Made by a program: the position numbers and the translations under genes
DNA from: Anisus vortex
Lineage: Eukaryota > Mollusca > Gastropoda > Planorbidae
Length of the DNA: 64,000 bases
Direction of reading: 5' to 3'
NCBI GenBank assembly: GCA_949126835.1
Contig: OX421497.1
Span: 47,857,715-47,921,714, forward strand
Notes under the pieces: model-generated
Told to the model about the DNA's origin: nothing
Databases searched by the model: none
The model's input: the letters and a program-made list of their open reading frames with translations, nothing else
Part shown: positions 1-11,627 of the stretch, in pieces
Layout: every line of letters starts with the position of its first letter
Numbering within the stretch: position 1 is the stretch's first letter

Positions 1-460
1 TGCATTGCTCAGGGATTTTTCATCTATTAGTTCCCTTATATTTTTATGTGCATTTTTTGAATCTATATCCTACTGTCTGTCTATATTATTACATTTCTCG
101 TTTAACCATTCTCCTCTTTTGCTTTATTACACCTCATTTTTATTTTCTTATTTATTTCCTTGTAGACTTGTGCATTGTTTTTACTTTCTCTTCTTTGATC
201 CATAAGAATTAGAATATCATCTGTCATCCATTTTTAATTTATGCACTCAATGAATTTGTATCCTCGATAATCAATGAAAAATGTGGAGAGCGAGCGATCT
301 AGTTATAAACTATATAGATCGATAAATATGCTAAAAAGATATGTCTGCCATTACACACCTTCACTTACCTATAAAAGTTAGTAGCCTAAACATAACAAAC
401 CTATTGAATGATAAATAATGATATTTCGTTGGTAAACTTATTAGTTTACTCGAGTAGTGA
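1..460. other. AT-rich sequence, nothing recognised
   Basis: T-rich start with short spurious frames. No exon, motif or repeat family was recognised. Confidence 0.5.
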
Positions 461-461
461 A

Positions 462-671
462 GCCGGCTGGCCTAGCGGTTAGTTCACCGGACTGTCAACC
501 AAAAACCATCTGACACGTCGAGGGTTCTAGCTAGGCCACCGACGGATCCCTGTCGCCCTGCAGGAGTTTTGGGTCTGTAAACATATTTGCGCCAGCAGGC
601 AGCAGTGTGTTTACAGAGCGCACTGAGCATGCTGAAATAGCATGGATAGAAGCGCTATATAAGTAACCAAT
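462..671 (+). mobile_element. tRNA-derived SINE, family A
   Basis: The head has a Pol III A-box-like TGGCCTAGCGGTTAG (469-483) and a B-box-like GGTTCTAG about 50 bp on. The body contains GATCCCTGTCGCCCTGCAGG, and the tail ends CGCTATATAAG. Other copies or fragments are at 10254, 12641, 42383, 53391 and 57568. Confidence 0.75.
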
Positions 672-1903
672 TTAATTTTTAATTTTAATTTAATATAAAT
701 AGATTGGTAAACTTTCGTGAAAAGGGCCGTGATAGATCTTGTTAAGTTGTCATTTTTGTAAAAGGAATTTTTCACTTAACACTCAGAACACTATAATACG
801 TTTTGGCTGATCAAAATGTGTTTTTATGTACGTATTGAAATATGCAAGGTCAAAGTTTAACATTACTTAACATTTTGGTTGAAAAGATGAAAAAATAATA
901 ATTTTAAACTCGTATTTTCATTTCTTCCTCGATATAAATTCTTTTCTATTAGTTTCATTTGTTTTTGCAAAAGTTGGGTTTCTGTGAAAGAAAGAATATA
1001 AAAACAATAACCTTTGACACAGAATCCGCCTTCTGCTAGGATTGTGTTGTTGTCGTTTTCTCGCCCGATTAGGACTTCGCCCCTGAGGGGAGGAAAAGAA
1101 GACGAAGAAAAAGTGTGTGTGTGTGTGTGGAAGGGTGTTGGTGGAGAAAGGCAGCTCCATCAGACGACACAGTCGGTCAGGCGTGAAAGACATACAGACT
1201 TCCGGTATTGTGTCGTCACAGCGTGACGGACTAGCGCGACTTTTGACGGCTGGCTTTGATAGACAACAGAAATGATGATCTATGGATAAAGTGTGTGTGT
1301 GAGGGGGGAAGGCGGGGTGAGATACGAATGGGCCGTCAGTTAGTAAATCTTGTTTGTCTCCCCCCACTCCCCCTCCTCACCCCCGCGGCAAGTCAGACAT
1401 TTAGAAACACGGCTTTTATTTTGTATGATATCTGATCACACCCTATTGGGCGCCATGGCTCCCCCTTCATGTAAGTCGCTCGAGGGCGTACGCGCGTTTC
1501 AACAGCCACCCCCTCCCCTTCCTAAATGACAAACCCTTGAAGATGCACCCCTTCCCCACCCCTCCCCCCCCTTTCCTTCCCAAATATCCACTAATTCAAA
1601 AAATAAAAAAAGTAAAAAGAAAAGAAAGAAAAAAACAACCTAGCACCGCGCTTTGCGTTCAAGGGAGATTTTTATCTATTTGTTTCAATGGAACAGTTGA
1701 GGGATAAGTTGACACTAAGCCCCCTACGTGCAATTAAGATGGTGGCACAACGGGGATGTGTCTAATCCGACACCTTCATCGAGGAGACAGGCAATCACTA
1801 GGGTATGAAACGAGCAGAATGTACGATCTTTGTTTAAAACAATTCAATATTCGCGTTTACGTAAAAGCCTTCATGGACAATCGCCACAGTAGGCCTACAT
1901 CAG
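672..1903. other. Unique intergenic sequence with GC-richer middle
   Basis: From about 1010 to 1560 the composition becomes GC-richer, with short GT runs and poly-C tracts. No frame with recognisable protein similarity on either strand. Confidence 0.4.
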
Positions 1904-2103
1904 NNNNNNNNNNNNNNNNNNNNNNNNNNNNNNNNNNNNNNNNNNNNNNNNNNNNNNNNNNNNNNNNNNNNNNNNNNNNNNNNNNNNNNNNNNNNNNNNN
2001 NNNNNNNNNNNNNNNNNNNNNNNNNNNNNNNNNNNNNNNNNNNNNNNNNNNNNNNNNNNNNNNNNNNNNNNNNNNNNNNNNNNNNNNNNNNNNNNNNNNN
2101 NNN
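1904..2103. other. Assembly gap of 200 N
   Basis: Exactly 200 N, directly followed by a GA microsatellite. The round number suggests a placeholder length. Confidence 0.95.
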
Positions 2104-2151
<48 letters not shown>

Positions 2152-2153
2152 AA

Positions 2154-2203
<50 letters not shown>

Positions 2204-2252
2204 AAGAGAGAAAGAGAGAGAGAGAAAGAGAGAGAGAGAAAGAGAGAGAGAT
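2104..2252. repeat. GA-rich microsatellite
   Basis: AGAGAG runs with scattered AAAG interruptions. Its left edge is in the gap, so its true length is unknown. Confidence 0.95.
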
Positions 2253-2712
2253 ACAGGAATAGCGAGAGAGAGTGAGAGGGAAAAGGGAGTAAAAAAAGGT
2301 TTCTCAGTTCAAAGGGCTTCTCTTACGCCCAAAGGGACATTGAGATATATGGAGGGCTTTTGTTGCCCAAGACCTCTGTGGCGTCTGCTGGTGTCTGTCT
2401 GTTGGACTCAGATTTCCCCCCAAAAAAAACTTCGTAACTAGAAGCTGGAATGTCGTTTTGATGTTGCAGAAAATTACAGATCGGGGGAAGAGATGGACGA
2501 ACAACAAAAAGAAAGCACTTTCTCCGTGTGAATAGACAAAGGTATCCAAGTCGTCACGCCTATCTAAGCAGCAGAAAGCTAATTATAAATAATTACTCGT
2601 GGAAGAATCGCTTCGCGCCAATAAAATGAAACAGTATTTTGAGCTCAAGATATTTAAAATAAAAAAATAAAAACTTTCTTGTGAAATGAAAAGGTTTAGT
2701 AGCAAGACTATT

Positions 2713-2926
2713 GGGTGAAAGTTAGCCGTAAATGTATACGTTGGCCAATGAGGTAAAAGTTGGCAAGAGAGGTAACCTATACGTTAGCACAAGAGTAAAA
2801 AGTTGCCCAACGAATAAAAGTTGTCACTAGAGATACAAGTTGACACAAGTGATCAAAAGTTGGCATTATATAAGAAAGTTGGCACCACCGGAAAATGTTG
2901 GCGCAAGAGGTAAATGTTGGCACATC
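2713..2926. repeat. Degenerate ~20-bp tandem repeat
   Basis: About ten diverged units built on AAAGTTGGCACAAGAGGT. The core GTTGGCA recurs, with substitutions and small indels. Confidence 0.7.
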
Positions 2927-3059
2927 AAGCCTAACTGGTTTGATATTACTACAACCTTCTTAGATGTAGATCTTTTTTTAAGTGAAGGGATAATAATATA
3001 GTCGATTTTAAATTGCAGCAAGGTTGAGTTTTAAACATTTAAAAAATGCTCATTCAATG

Positions 3060-4535
3060 TGCTTGTTTGATGAAAAAATCTGGAAGGAAGCTGCTAGGCA
3101 TTCGCTCTTTTACTTTCAGCTTTTGGTTCAACTTACACTTATGAACATTTTTTATCGCTCATGAAAGTTGTTTTAAGCATAGAAAGAGGTCACTTATACT
3201 TGATCTCTCATTTATTGATATAGACTAGTTACATTGAAAATAGTTTTATGCTCGTCCTCTTTAATTAAACATAAATATAAATAATTCATAAACAAATGTA
3301 TTTGTATTATTCATTTAATAAATATTAATATGATAAATTTAATAAATACAGCACTATATAATGTAATTTCTGTAATTATTAATGTTTTAAATATAAACTC
3401 ATTAAATTAATGCAGGAAATGTTTATTTACAACTGTTCAACGTAAATTTATTTTAATCCTCTAATAATTAAATTTTGTAATGAATACCATAATGGTGTAA
3501 TGAATACCATAATGATTGGATTTATATACAGAAAAAAGTATTCCCTCAGACCAAACTAATCCATAGGTAAGTCCAGTCAGCGTTCACCAGTTTCTGTGGC
3601 CACGGCATACTAGGTGATTGTGTGGCCAGAACTATGCACAGCCGCCTTTACTTTACCCCCAACTAAGGTCAGGTACCCATCAGAGCTGGGTAGACTCAGC
3701 GACATCCTCAAATCCTGGGGAAAAAATCCTAACCTCCACCAGGATTCGAACCCAGGACCCTTGGATCGCCAACGAACGCGCTGCCGCTCGGTGCCCCCAT
3801 GGATTTATATAAAGAAATAATAATTAGTCAGTAATATTTGTTATATTATTACAAAACATAACTTGTTTCGCATCACGATTGAATCAAATGTGGAATTTTT
3901 TTTTTAATTAAAGGGAGCTAATATTTTTAATGTTCCTTTTTTTTTCCTTTTAAGCTTACAAAAGAATAAATTGCTTACAATTTATAACTTTGAAATGATA
4001 AAAATGTACAAATTATTTGAAAATTATATAAATAGGATATGATTAAAGTATTTATATGTATATTTTCAAACAGTACATTAACTACCCAGGTTGTATGATG
4101 ACTACCTATCTATTCCGCTTAACAATACTACAGATCAGATATTTAAGAGTTTAGTCTTGAACAAATTAAACACAACTGAGATCCATAATATAAATAACAT
4201 TTTCAGGTGTAAGCTTTTCAACTTGACTAACAAACGATAATTTTTTGGCAATAATTACAGTGAACGCTTAGTAATCAATTATTGTATTTGATATAAATGC
4301 AAATAAAGAGGATGATAATCACAGATACGTTATTTAAATATAAAACGCTTTAACGATTTTCTCTATAAATAATATCCATTTTCTTTTGCTCTTATTACGG
4401 AGTTAAATTAATTGTCCTATAAAAATTATTTTTTTAAAGTATAATAGAACAGGTTGACTTTTAGGCTCTTGACACGCTGAATACTTTAGAAATCCTAGTT
4501 TGGCACACTGTTAGCAAAAGGCTGCCATCCACGGG
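3060..4535 (+). mobile_element. hAT relic: transposase C-terminus and long 3' flank
   Basis: Around 3128-3190 a plus frame reads TYEHFLSLMKVVLSIER, which resembles the hAT C-terminal region. The AT-rich flank up to about 4535 is the same sequence as the right part of the element 38247-45809, and the end GCAAAAGGCTGCCATCC parallels GCAAAAGGTTGCCGACC there. A SINE at 3529-3800 interrupts it. The 5' part is not recognisable. Confidence 0.6.
3529..3800 (-). mobile_element. tRNA-derived SINE, family B, complete with target-site duplication
   Basis: Antisense copy. The tRNA head is at the right: reversed B box in GGATTCGAACCC, and GCGCTGCCGCTCGG next to the end. The tail is at the left. The 11-bp duplication GGATTTATATA flanks it exactly (3518-3528 and 3801-3811), and removing the insert restores the hAT flank seen in sister copies. 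Other copies are at 32480, 53850, 55239 and 59838. Confidence 0.85.
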
Positions 4536-4686
4536 TCTAGAGTACAGGAATAAATATATACAAAAAATAAATATATTGACTAGAACAGTTATACCTGTAC
4601 TTAGAATTTATTGTCTGAATTTAAAGTATTAGTTGTTTTTTTTTCAAGGTAACTACATGTCAGAAAAGAAAGTGCAATAGCGAAAC

Positions 4687-7455
4687 TGTGTCAGTTTGTC
4701 ACAATGTGTCAGTTTGTCACAATGTGTCAGTTTGTCACAATGTGTCAGTTTGTCACAATGTGTCAGTTTGTCACAATGTGTTAGTTTATCAAAATGTGTC
4801 AGCTTATCAAAATGTGTCAGTTTATCACAATATGTCAGTTTATCAAAATGTGTCAGTTTATCAAAATGTGTCAGTTTATCACAATGTGTCAGTTTATCAC
4901 AATGTGTCAGTTTATCAAAATGTGTCAGTTTATCAAATGTGTCAGTTTATCAAATGAGTCCGTTTATCAAAATGTGTCAGTTTATCACAATGTGTCAGTT
5001 TATGACAATGTGTCAGTTTATCAAAATGTGTCAGTTTATCACAAAATGTCAGTTTATCAAAATGTGTCAGTTAATCAAAACGTGTCAGTTTATCAAAATG
5101 TGTCAGTTTATCAAAACATGTCAGTTTATCAAAACGTTACAGTTTATCAAAATGTTTCAGTTTATCAAAATGTGTCAGTTTATCACACTGTGTCAGTTTA
5201 TCAAAATGTTTCAGTTTATCAAAACGTTTCAGTTTATCAAAATGGGTCAGTTTATCACACTGTGTCAGTTTATCAAAATGTGTCAGTTTATCAAAACGTT
5301 TCAGTTTATCAAATGTTTCAGTTTATCAAAATGTGTCAGTTTATCAAAACGTGTCAGTTTATCAAAATGTGTCAGTTTATCAAATGTGTCAGTTTATCAA
5401 ATGAGTCAGTTTATCAAAATGTGTCAGTTTATCAAATGTGTCAGTTTATCAAATGTGTCAGTTTATCAAATGTGTCAGTTTATCAAATGTGTCAGCTTAT
5501 CACAATGTGTCAGTTTATGACAATGTGTCAGTTTATCAAAATGTGTCAGTTTATCAAAATGTGTCAGTTTATCAAAACGTGTCAGTTTATCAAAATGTTT
5601 CAGTTTATCAAAACGTTTCAGTTTATCAAAATGGGTCAGTTTATCACACTGTGTCAGTTTATCAAAATGTGTCAGTTTATCAAAATGTGTCAGTTTATCA
5701 AAACGTTTCAGTTTATCAAATGTTTCAGTTTATCAAAATGTGTCAGTTTATCAAAACGTGTCAGTTTATCAAAACGTTTCAGTTTCACAAAATGTTTCAT
5801 TTTGTCACAATGTGTCAGCTTATCAAAATGTGTCAGTTTATCAAAACATGTATCAGTTTATGAAAATGTGTCTGTTTATAAAAACGTTTCCGTTTATCCA
5901 AATGTTTCAGTTTATCACAATGTGTCAGTTTATCACAATGTGTCAGTTTATCAAAATGTGTCAGTTTATCAAAACGTTTCAGTTTGTCAAAATGTTTTAG
6001 TTATCACAATGTGTCAGTTTATCAAAATGTGTCAGTTTATCAAAACGTGTCAGTTTATCAAAATGTGTCAGTTTATCAAAACGTGTCAGTTTATCAAAAC
6101 GTTTCAGTTTATCAAAATGTTTCAGTTTATCACTATGTGTCAGTTTATCAAAATGTGTCAGTTTATCACAATGTGTCAGTTTATCAAAATGTGTCAGTTT
6201 ATCAAAACGTTTTAGTTTATCACAATGTGTCAGTTTATCAAAATGTGTCAGTTTATCAAAACATGTATCAGTTTATGAAAATGTGTCTGTTTATAAAAAC
6301 GTTTCATTTTATCAAAATGTTTCAGTTTATCAAAATGTGTCAGTTTATCAAAACGTTTCAATTTATCAAAACGTGTGTGTTTATCAAAATGTGTCAGTTT
6401 ATCAAATCGTGTCAGTTTATCAAAACGTTTTAGTTTATCAAAATGTGTCAGTTTATCAAAACATGTGTCAGTTTATGAAAATGTGTTATTTATCAAAACT
6501 TTTCAGTTTATCAAAAAGTTTCAGTTTTTTCAAAATGTGTCATGTTATCAAAACATGTCAGTTTATCAAAATATTTGAGTTTATCAAAACGTTTCAGTTT
6601 TTTCAAAATGTGTCAGTTTATCAAAACGTGTCAGTTTATCAAAACGTGTCAGTTTATCAAAACGTGTCAGTTTATCAAGACGTGTCAGTTTATCAAGACG
6701 TGTCAGTTTATCAAAACGTGTCAGTTTATCAAAAAGTGTCAGTTTATCAAAAAGTTTCAGTTTATCAAGACGTGTCAGTTTATCAAAACGTGTCAGTTTA
6801 TCAAAACGTGTCAGTTTATCAAGACGTGTCAGTTTATCAAGACGTGTCAGTTTATCAAAACGTGTCAGTTTATCAAAACGTGTCAGTTTATCAAGACGTG
6901 TCAGTTTATCAAAACGTGTCAGTTTATCAAAACGTGTCAGTTTATCAAGACGTGTCAGTTTATTAAGACATGTCAGTTTATCAAAACGTGTCAGTTTATC
7001 AATACGTGTCAGTTTATCAAAACGTGTCACTTTATCAAAACGTGTCAGTTTATCAAAACGTGTCAGTTTATCAAAACGTGTCAGTTTATCAAATCGTCTC
7101 AGTTTATCAAAACGTGTCAGTTTATCAAGACGTGTCAGTTTATCAAAACGTGTCAGTTTATCAAAACGTGTCAGTTTATCAAAACGTGTTAGTTTATCAA
7201 AACGTGTCAGTTTATCAAGACGTGTCAGTTTATCAAAACGTGTCAGTTTATCAAGACGTGTCAGTTTATCAAGACGTGTCAGTTTATCAAGACGTGTCAG
7301 TTTATCAAAACGTGTCAGTTTATCAAAACGTGTCAGTTTATCAAGACGTGTCAGTTTATCAAAACGTGTCAGTTTATCAAAACATGTCATTTTATCAAAA
7401 CGTGTCAGTTTATCAAAACGTGTCATTTTATCAAAACGTGTCAGTTTATCAAAAC
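4687..7455. repeat. 18-bp satellite array, about 154 units
   Basis: The unit is TGTCAGTTTATCAAAACG with 17-bp variants. The leftmost units read GTTTGTCACAATG. The middle is a mixture of ATG, ACG and TTTC variants with block duplications. Right of about 6600 almost all units are AAAACG or AAGACG. The unit is a multiple of three and has no stop in several frames, giving long spurious frames on both strands. Confidence 0.97.
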
Positions 7456-7510
7456 TTAAAACTTAAAATACTTAGATCTCTTAGGTCTATGCCAGCACAT
7501 AACCAAAATC

Positions 7511-8695
7511 ACAATACTGTATCATACTGTATGGTTTCACAGTTATCGGCTCTCAATACTGTATCATATACTGTATGGTTTCACAGTTATCGGCTCACAA
7601 TACTGTATGTGACCTTATGGTTTCACAGTTATCGGCTCACAATACTGTATGTGACCGTATGGTTTCACAGTTATCGGCTCACAATACTGTATCATACTGT
7701 TTGGTTTCACAGTTATCGGCTCACAATACTGTATCATACTGTATGGTTTCACAGTTATCGGCTCACAATACTGTATCATACTGTATGGTTTCACAATTAT
7801 CGGCTCACAATACTGTATGTGACCGTATGGTTTCACAGTTATCGGCTCACAATACTGTATCATACTGTATGGTTTCACAGTTATCGGCTCACAATACTGT
7901 ATCATACTGTATGGTTTCACAGTTATCGGCTCACAATACTGTATCATACTGTATGGTTTCACAGTTATCGGCTCACAATACTGTATCGTACTGTATGGTT
8001 TCACAGTTATCGGCTCACAATACTGTATGTGACCGTATGGTTTCACAGTTATCGGCTCTCAATACTGTATCATATACTGTATGGTTTCACAGTTATCGGC
8101 TCACAATACTGTATGTGACCGTATGGTTTCACAGTTATCGGCTCACAATACTGTATGTGACCGTATGGTTTCACAGTTATCGGCTCACAATACTGTATCA
8201 TACTGTATGGTTTCACAGTTATCGGCTCACAATACTGTATGTGACCGTATGGTTTCACAGTTATCGGCTCACAATACTGTATCATACTGTATGGTTTCAC
8301 AGTTATCGGCTCACAATACTGTATCATACTGTATGGTTTCACAATTATCGGCTCACAATACTGTATGTGACCGTATGGTTTCACAATTATCGGCTCACAA
8401 TACTGTATGTGACCGTATGGTTTCACAGTTATCGGCTCACAATACTGTATCATACTGTATGGTTTCACAGTTATCGGCTCACAATACTGTATCGTACTGT
8501 ATGGTTTCACAGTTATCGGCTCACAATACTGTATGTGACCGTATGGTTTCACAGTTATCGGCTCACAATACTGTATCATACTGTATGGTTTCACAGTTAT
8601 CGGCTCACAATACTGTATCATACTGTATGGTTTCACAGTTATCGGCTCACAATACTGTATCATACTGTATGGTTTCACAATTATCGGCTCACAAT
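7511..8695. repeat. 42-bp satellite array, first block, about 28 units
   Basis: The unit starts GTATGGTTTCACAGTTATCG and is 42 bp. It comes in two forms that differ at the end: ...TCATACT and ...TGTGACC. Since 42 is divisible by three and the unit has no stop in several frames, frames of up to 392 codons run across it on both strands. Confidence 0.97.
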
Positions 8696-8696
8696 T

Positions 8697-8832
8697 CTCG
8701 TCAGCAGAATTAGCGTATTACTATATATTTCGTTGTCTGTCTGTATTCTGTAACTGTCGTCTGCGCATAGAACTGTCACCAACGGGATATGCGCTATATA
8801 AGCACCGTTATTATTTATTTATTTATTTATTT
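8697..8832. mobile_element. SINE-like tail fragment interrupting the 42-bp array
   Basis: Foreign sequence between two blocks of the array. It ends GCGCTATATAAGCACC and then repeated TTTA units, similar to the tail of SINE family A. No head or clear duplication is visible. Confidence 0.5.
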
Positions 8833-9074
8833 AATACTGTATGTGACCGTATGGTTTCACAGTTATCGGCTCACAATACTGTATGTGACCGTATGGTGAA
8901 ACAGTTATCGGCTCTCAATACTGTATCATATACTGTATGGTTTCACAGTTATCGGCTCACAATACTGTATGTGACCGTATGGTTTCACAGTTATCGGCTC
9001 ACAATACTGTATGTGACCGTATGGTTTCACAGTTATCGGCTCACAATACTGTATCATACTGTTTGGTTTCACAG
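8833..9074. repeat. 42-bp satellite array, second block
   Basis: About six units of the same two forms, ending at the hAT insertion point inside the unit. Confidence 0.95.
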
Positions 9075-9337
9075 CATGGGCGCCCGCAGAAAATTTTCTA
9101 GGGGGGGGCAAAATATTTTTTAGTAATGTTTTAATGTAGTTTTAATTTACTGAGCGCATTTGTATGTTGAACGAACGGACAGAACACTGAAGTAATTGTA
9201 GTACACTTTAGCAATGAAGGGCATACTGTAGCAACACATTTTTATTAGCACAATATATGTATATAATAGATGTAAACCATACAAAAAACTTTACTTTAAA
9301 CAAACAATATTACAACGTAAATTTAAAATAAAATGTA

Positions 9338-9490
9338 TTATTTAAACAAGAACTGGAGTCGTCTGTTATCGCTACCAAACATATCTACAATTTTGTCCAT
9401 AAACTCTTTTTTGTTGCTGTTTACTTTGTCTCTGTGTACTAACAACATGCACAATCTTGACAGATGTTCATCTGACATTGTAGATCTAAG
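9338..9490 (-). pseudogene. hAT transposase C-terminal dimerisation region, relic
   Basis: The minus-strand frame reads LRSTMSDEHLSRLCMLLV and then KEFMDKIVDMFGSDNRRLQF. The pattern LRSTMxxEHLS resembles the C-terminal hAT dimerisation domain. Upstream homology stops where a second hAT fragment begins at about 9492. This is only the tail of a transposase, belonging to the element 9075-12009. Confidence 0.65.
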
Positions 9491-9491
9491 C

Positions 9492-10230
9492 CATAGGTTT
9501 TCAACCTTTTTCGGCTCACCGCACCCTTTTAAAATCTTACCGCTCACCGCCCCCCCCCCCCCAACTTAATTTTAATTAAACATATATAGGCCTATCATTA
9601 ATTCTAAAACAAATTTATTTGTATTATTAATTTAGAAATATAAGAGACTTATTTAATAGCACTATATCATGTAATTTCTGTAATTATTAATGTTTTAAAT
9701 ATAAACTCCTTAAATAGACAAGACAATTAATGCAGGAAATGTTTAGTTACAACTGTTTAACGTAAATTATTTTAATCCTCTAATAATTAAATATTGTTAT
9801 GAATACCACAATGTTGAATGTATATAAAGAAATAATAATAATCAGTAAAATTTGTTATATCACAAAACAGAACTTGTTCGGCATCATTATTGAATCAAAC
9901 GTAGAAACATTTGTTAATTAAAGGGAGATAATTATTTCGTTTCATTTGAGCTAATATTTCTGTATTTTTTTTCTTTTATAAAAAAGAATAAATAGCTTAC
10001 ATTTATAACTTTAAAATGATCAAACTGTAAAAAGTATTTGAAAATTATATAAATATTATATGACTAAAGAATTTATATGTATATTTTCAAGCATTACAAT
10101 AACTACTCAGTTTGTATGATTACTACGTATCTATACCACTTAACGATAACTTTTACATTAGTTTTAAAGGATTCAAACGGATTATAGGACATCTCGGTAA
10201 AACTGAGATCAAAATATCATTAATATTAAC
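9492..10230. mobile_element. Fragment of a hAT family shared with 3.1-4.5 kb and 38.2-45.8 kb
   Basis: Begins with GGTTTTCAACCTTTTTCGGC, a degenerate hAT-type end, beside a poly-C run. The following AT-rich sequence matches the 3' halves of the copies at 3230-4535 and 38690-41350, for example the stretch around TTAATGCAGGAAATGTTTA. It lacks its other end and is nested in the hAT element 9075-12009. Confidence 0.6.
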
Positions 10231-10253
10231 ATGGGCGAAAGTGAACGGTCAGC

Positions 10254-10297
10254 AGGGTTGACAGTCCGGTGAACCAACAATAGGACCAGCCAGCCGC
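10254..10297 (-). mobile_element. SINE family A head fragment
   Basis: GTTGACAGTCCGGTGAAC followed by a diverged GGCCAGCC block matches the reversed tRNA head of the copy at 462. It lies between the hAT fragment and the LINE pseudogene. Confidence 0.55.
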
Positions 10298-10299
10298 AC

Positions 10300-11627
10300 A
10301 CCATATTTACCAAGACGCGTCACACAGCCATTTAGCAGATTTCGTTACATTATATAAGAACAAAGGGGACCGCAGCGACTGCAAAAAGACAGGAATCTCC
10401 CTTTTGAGCATAGTTGGTAAGATCCTTGCAAGAGGCACTATCAAGGCTGCAGGTGTTGTCATCTAGAGTCTATCCAGAGTCTCAGTGTGGTTTCAGAAGC
10501 GACTTATCCACTATAGACATGATCTCCTCCATTCGACTGCTACAAGAGAGGTTCCGCGAGATGAATAAGCCATTATACATTGCTTTCGTTGATCTCACTA
10601 AAGCATTTGATATGATCAGCAGAAGTGGACTCCTCAAACTCCTGGCAAAAATAGGATTCCCTCCAAAACTGCTCTCTTTCATTGCCTGTTTTTTTTTAGA
10701 AAACCAGGTGCACAGTGAAGTTTAATCAGAGCCCTTTGAAGTCCGCAGCGGTGTTCAACAAGGCTGCGTACTTGCACCCACCTTGTTTAGAATATTCTTC
10801 TCGTGTCTACTGTACTATGCTTATGGAGACTGCAACGAGGATGTCTACCTTCACACAAGCAGATCTGGAAAGCTCTTCAATCTAAACAGGCTCAAAGCCA
10901 AAATCTCAAGCAGTGTTCTCCTAGATGGGGAGATTAATAGTAGAATAGCTAAAGCCATGAGCACTATGGCAAGATTTAACAAAAAAAACGAGTCTGGATG
11001 AACTCACTGCTCACACGCTCCACTAAGTCGCCAGTTTATCGAACATGCGTTCTGATTACCCTGCTGTACGGCTGTGAGACATGGAGCACATATTCCTGGG
11101 AGGAGAGAAAACTGAACACCTTTTACCTTAGGTGTCTCAGACTCATTTTAGATATAAGATGGCAGGACAGGGTTTCAATCGCAGAGGTCCTACGAAGAGC
11201 AGAGTGTCAAGACATCCGTAATACTCTCAGTAACAGACGTCTCAGCTGGCTAGGTCATGTACGCCGAATGCCACAGGGTCGACTTCCACAGGACATTCTA
11301 TATGGAACGTTAGCTTCGGGACAGAGACCTGCTGGACGTCCAAAACTGAGATTTGCGGATGTCTGCAAAAGAGATATGAAACAACTCCAAATTGACCCAA
11401 ACAGTGGGGAGATCATGGCGCAGGATAGGCCCACTTGGAGGGCAGGCATCAAAGAAGGTTTCAGGCTTGCGGGAGAGGAGCACGCCAGGAAAAAGACAGT
11501 GGAGAAAAATGTGGTCCACTCCGCTACATTCAACTGCAGCAAGTATGACCGTGCCTGTACGTCCAGGATTGGCCTCTTTAGCCACACGAGGGCCTGCAAG
11601 GGAAATGAATCGTCTCTCGAGACGTAA
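10300..11627 (+). pseudogene. Non-LTR retrotransposon (LINE) reverse-transcriptase pseudogene
   Basis: Decayed second ORF of a LINE. Around 10365-10430 a frame reads NKGDRSDC then ISLLSIVGKILARG, an early RT motif. From about 10450 another frame reads QCGFRSDLSTIDMI and IAFVDLTKAFDMISRSGL, which contains the first catalytic aspartate region. After an in-frame stop at 10723 it continues VRSGVQQGCVLAPTLF (near 10740-10790). The YADD box that should follow is missing: the frame jumps from FNLNRLKAK to SSSVLLDGEINSRIAKAM near 10905. The C-terminal part (10998-11627) has LLYGCETW, ILDIRWQDRVSIAEVLRRA, LSWLGHVRRMPQGRLP and a final zinc-finger-like CSKYDRACTSRIGLFSHTR. Frameshifts, the stop and the internal deletion show it is dead. 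It lies inside the hAT element 9075-12009. The clade (RTE-like or Jockey-like) is not settled. Confidence 0.85.

Noticed and set aside
4688..7426. Long frames (up to 473 codons plus, 280 codons minus) in the 18-bp array
   Set aside because: They come from a stop-free repeat unit, overlap in all frames and on both strands, and show no non-repeat domain.
4687..7455. CRISPR-like array of short repeats
   Set aside because: Repeats are directly adjacent without unique spacers, and the DNA is eukaryotic.
7575..8753. 392-codon plus frame and antisense 143- and 202-codon frames in the 42-bp array
   Set aside because: Pure consequence of a 42-bp unit without stops; the array is cut by transposons and the frames are not conserved across them.
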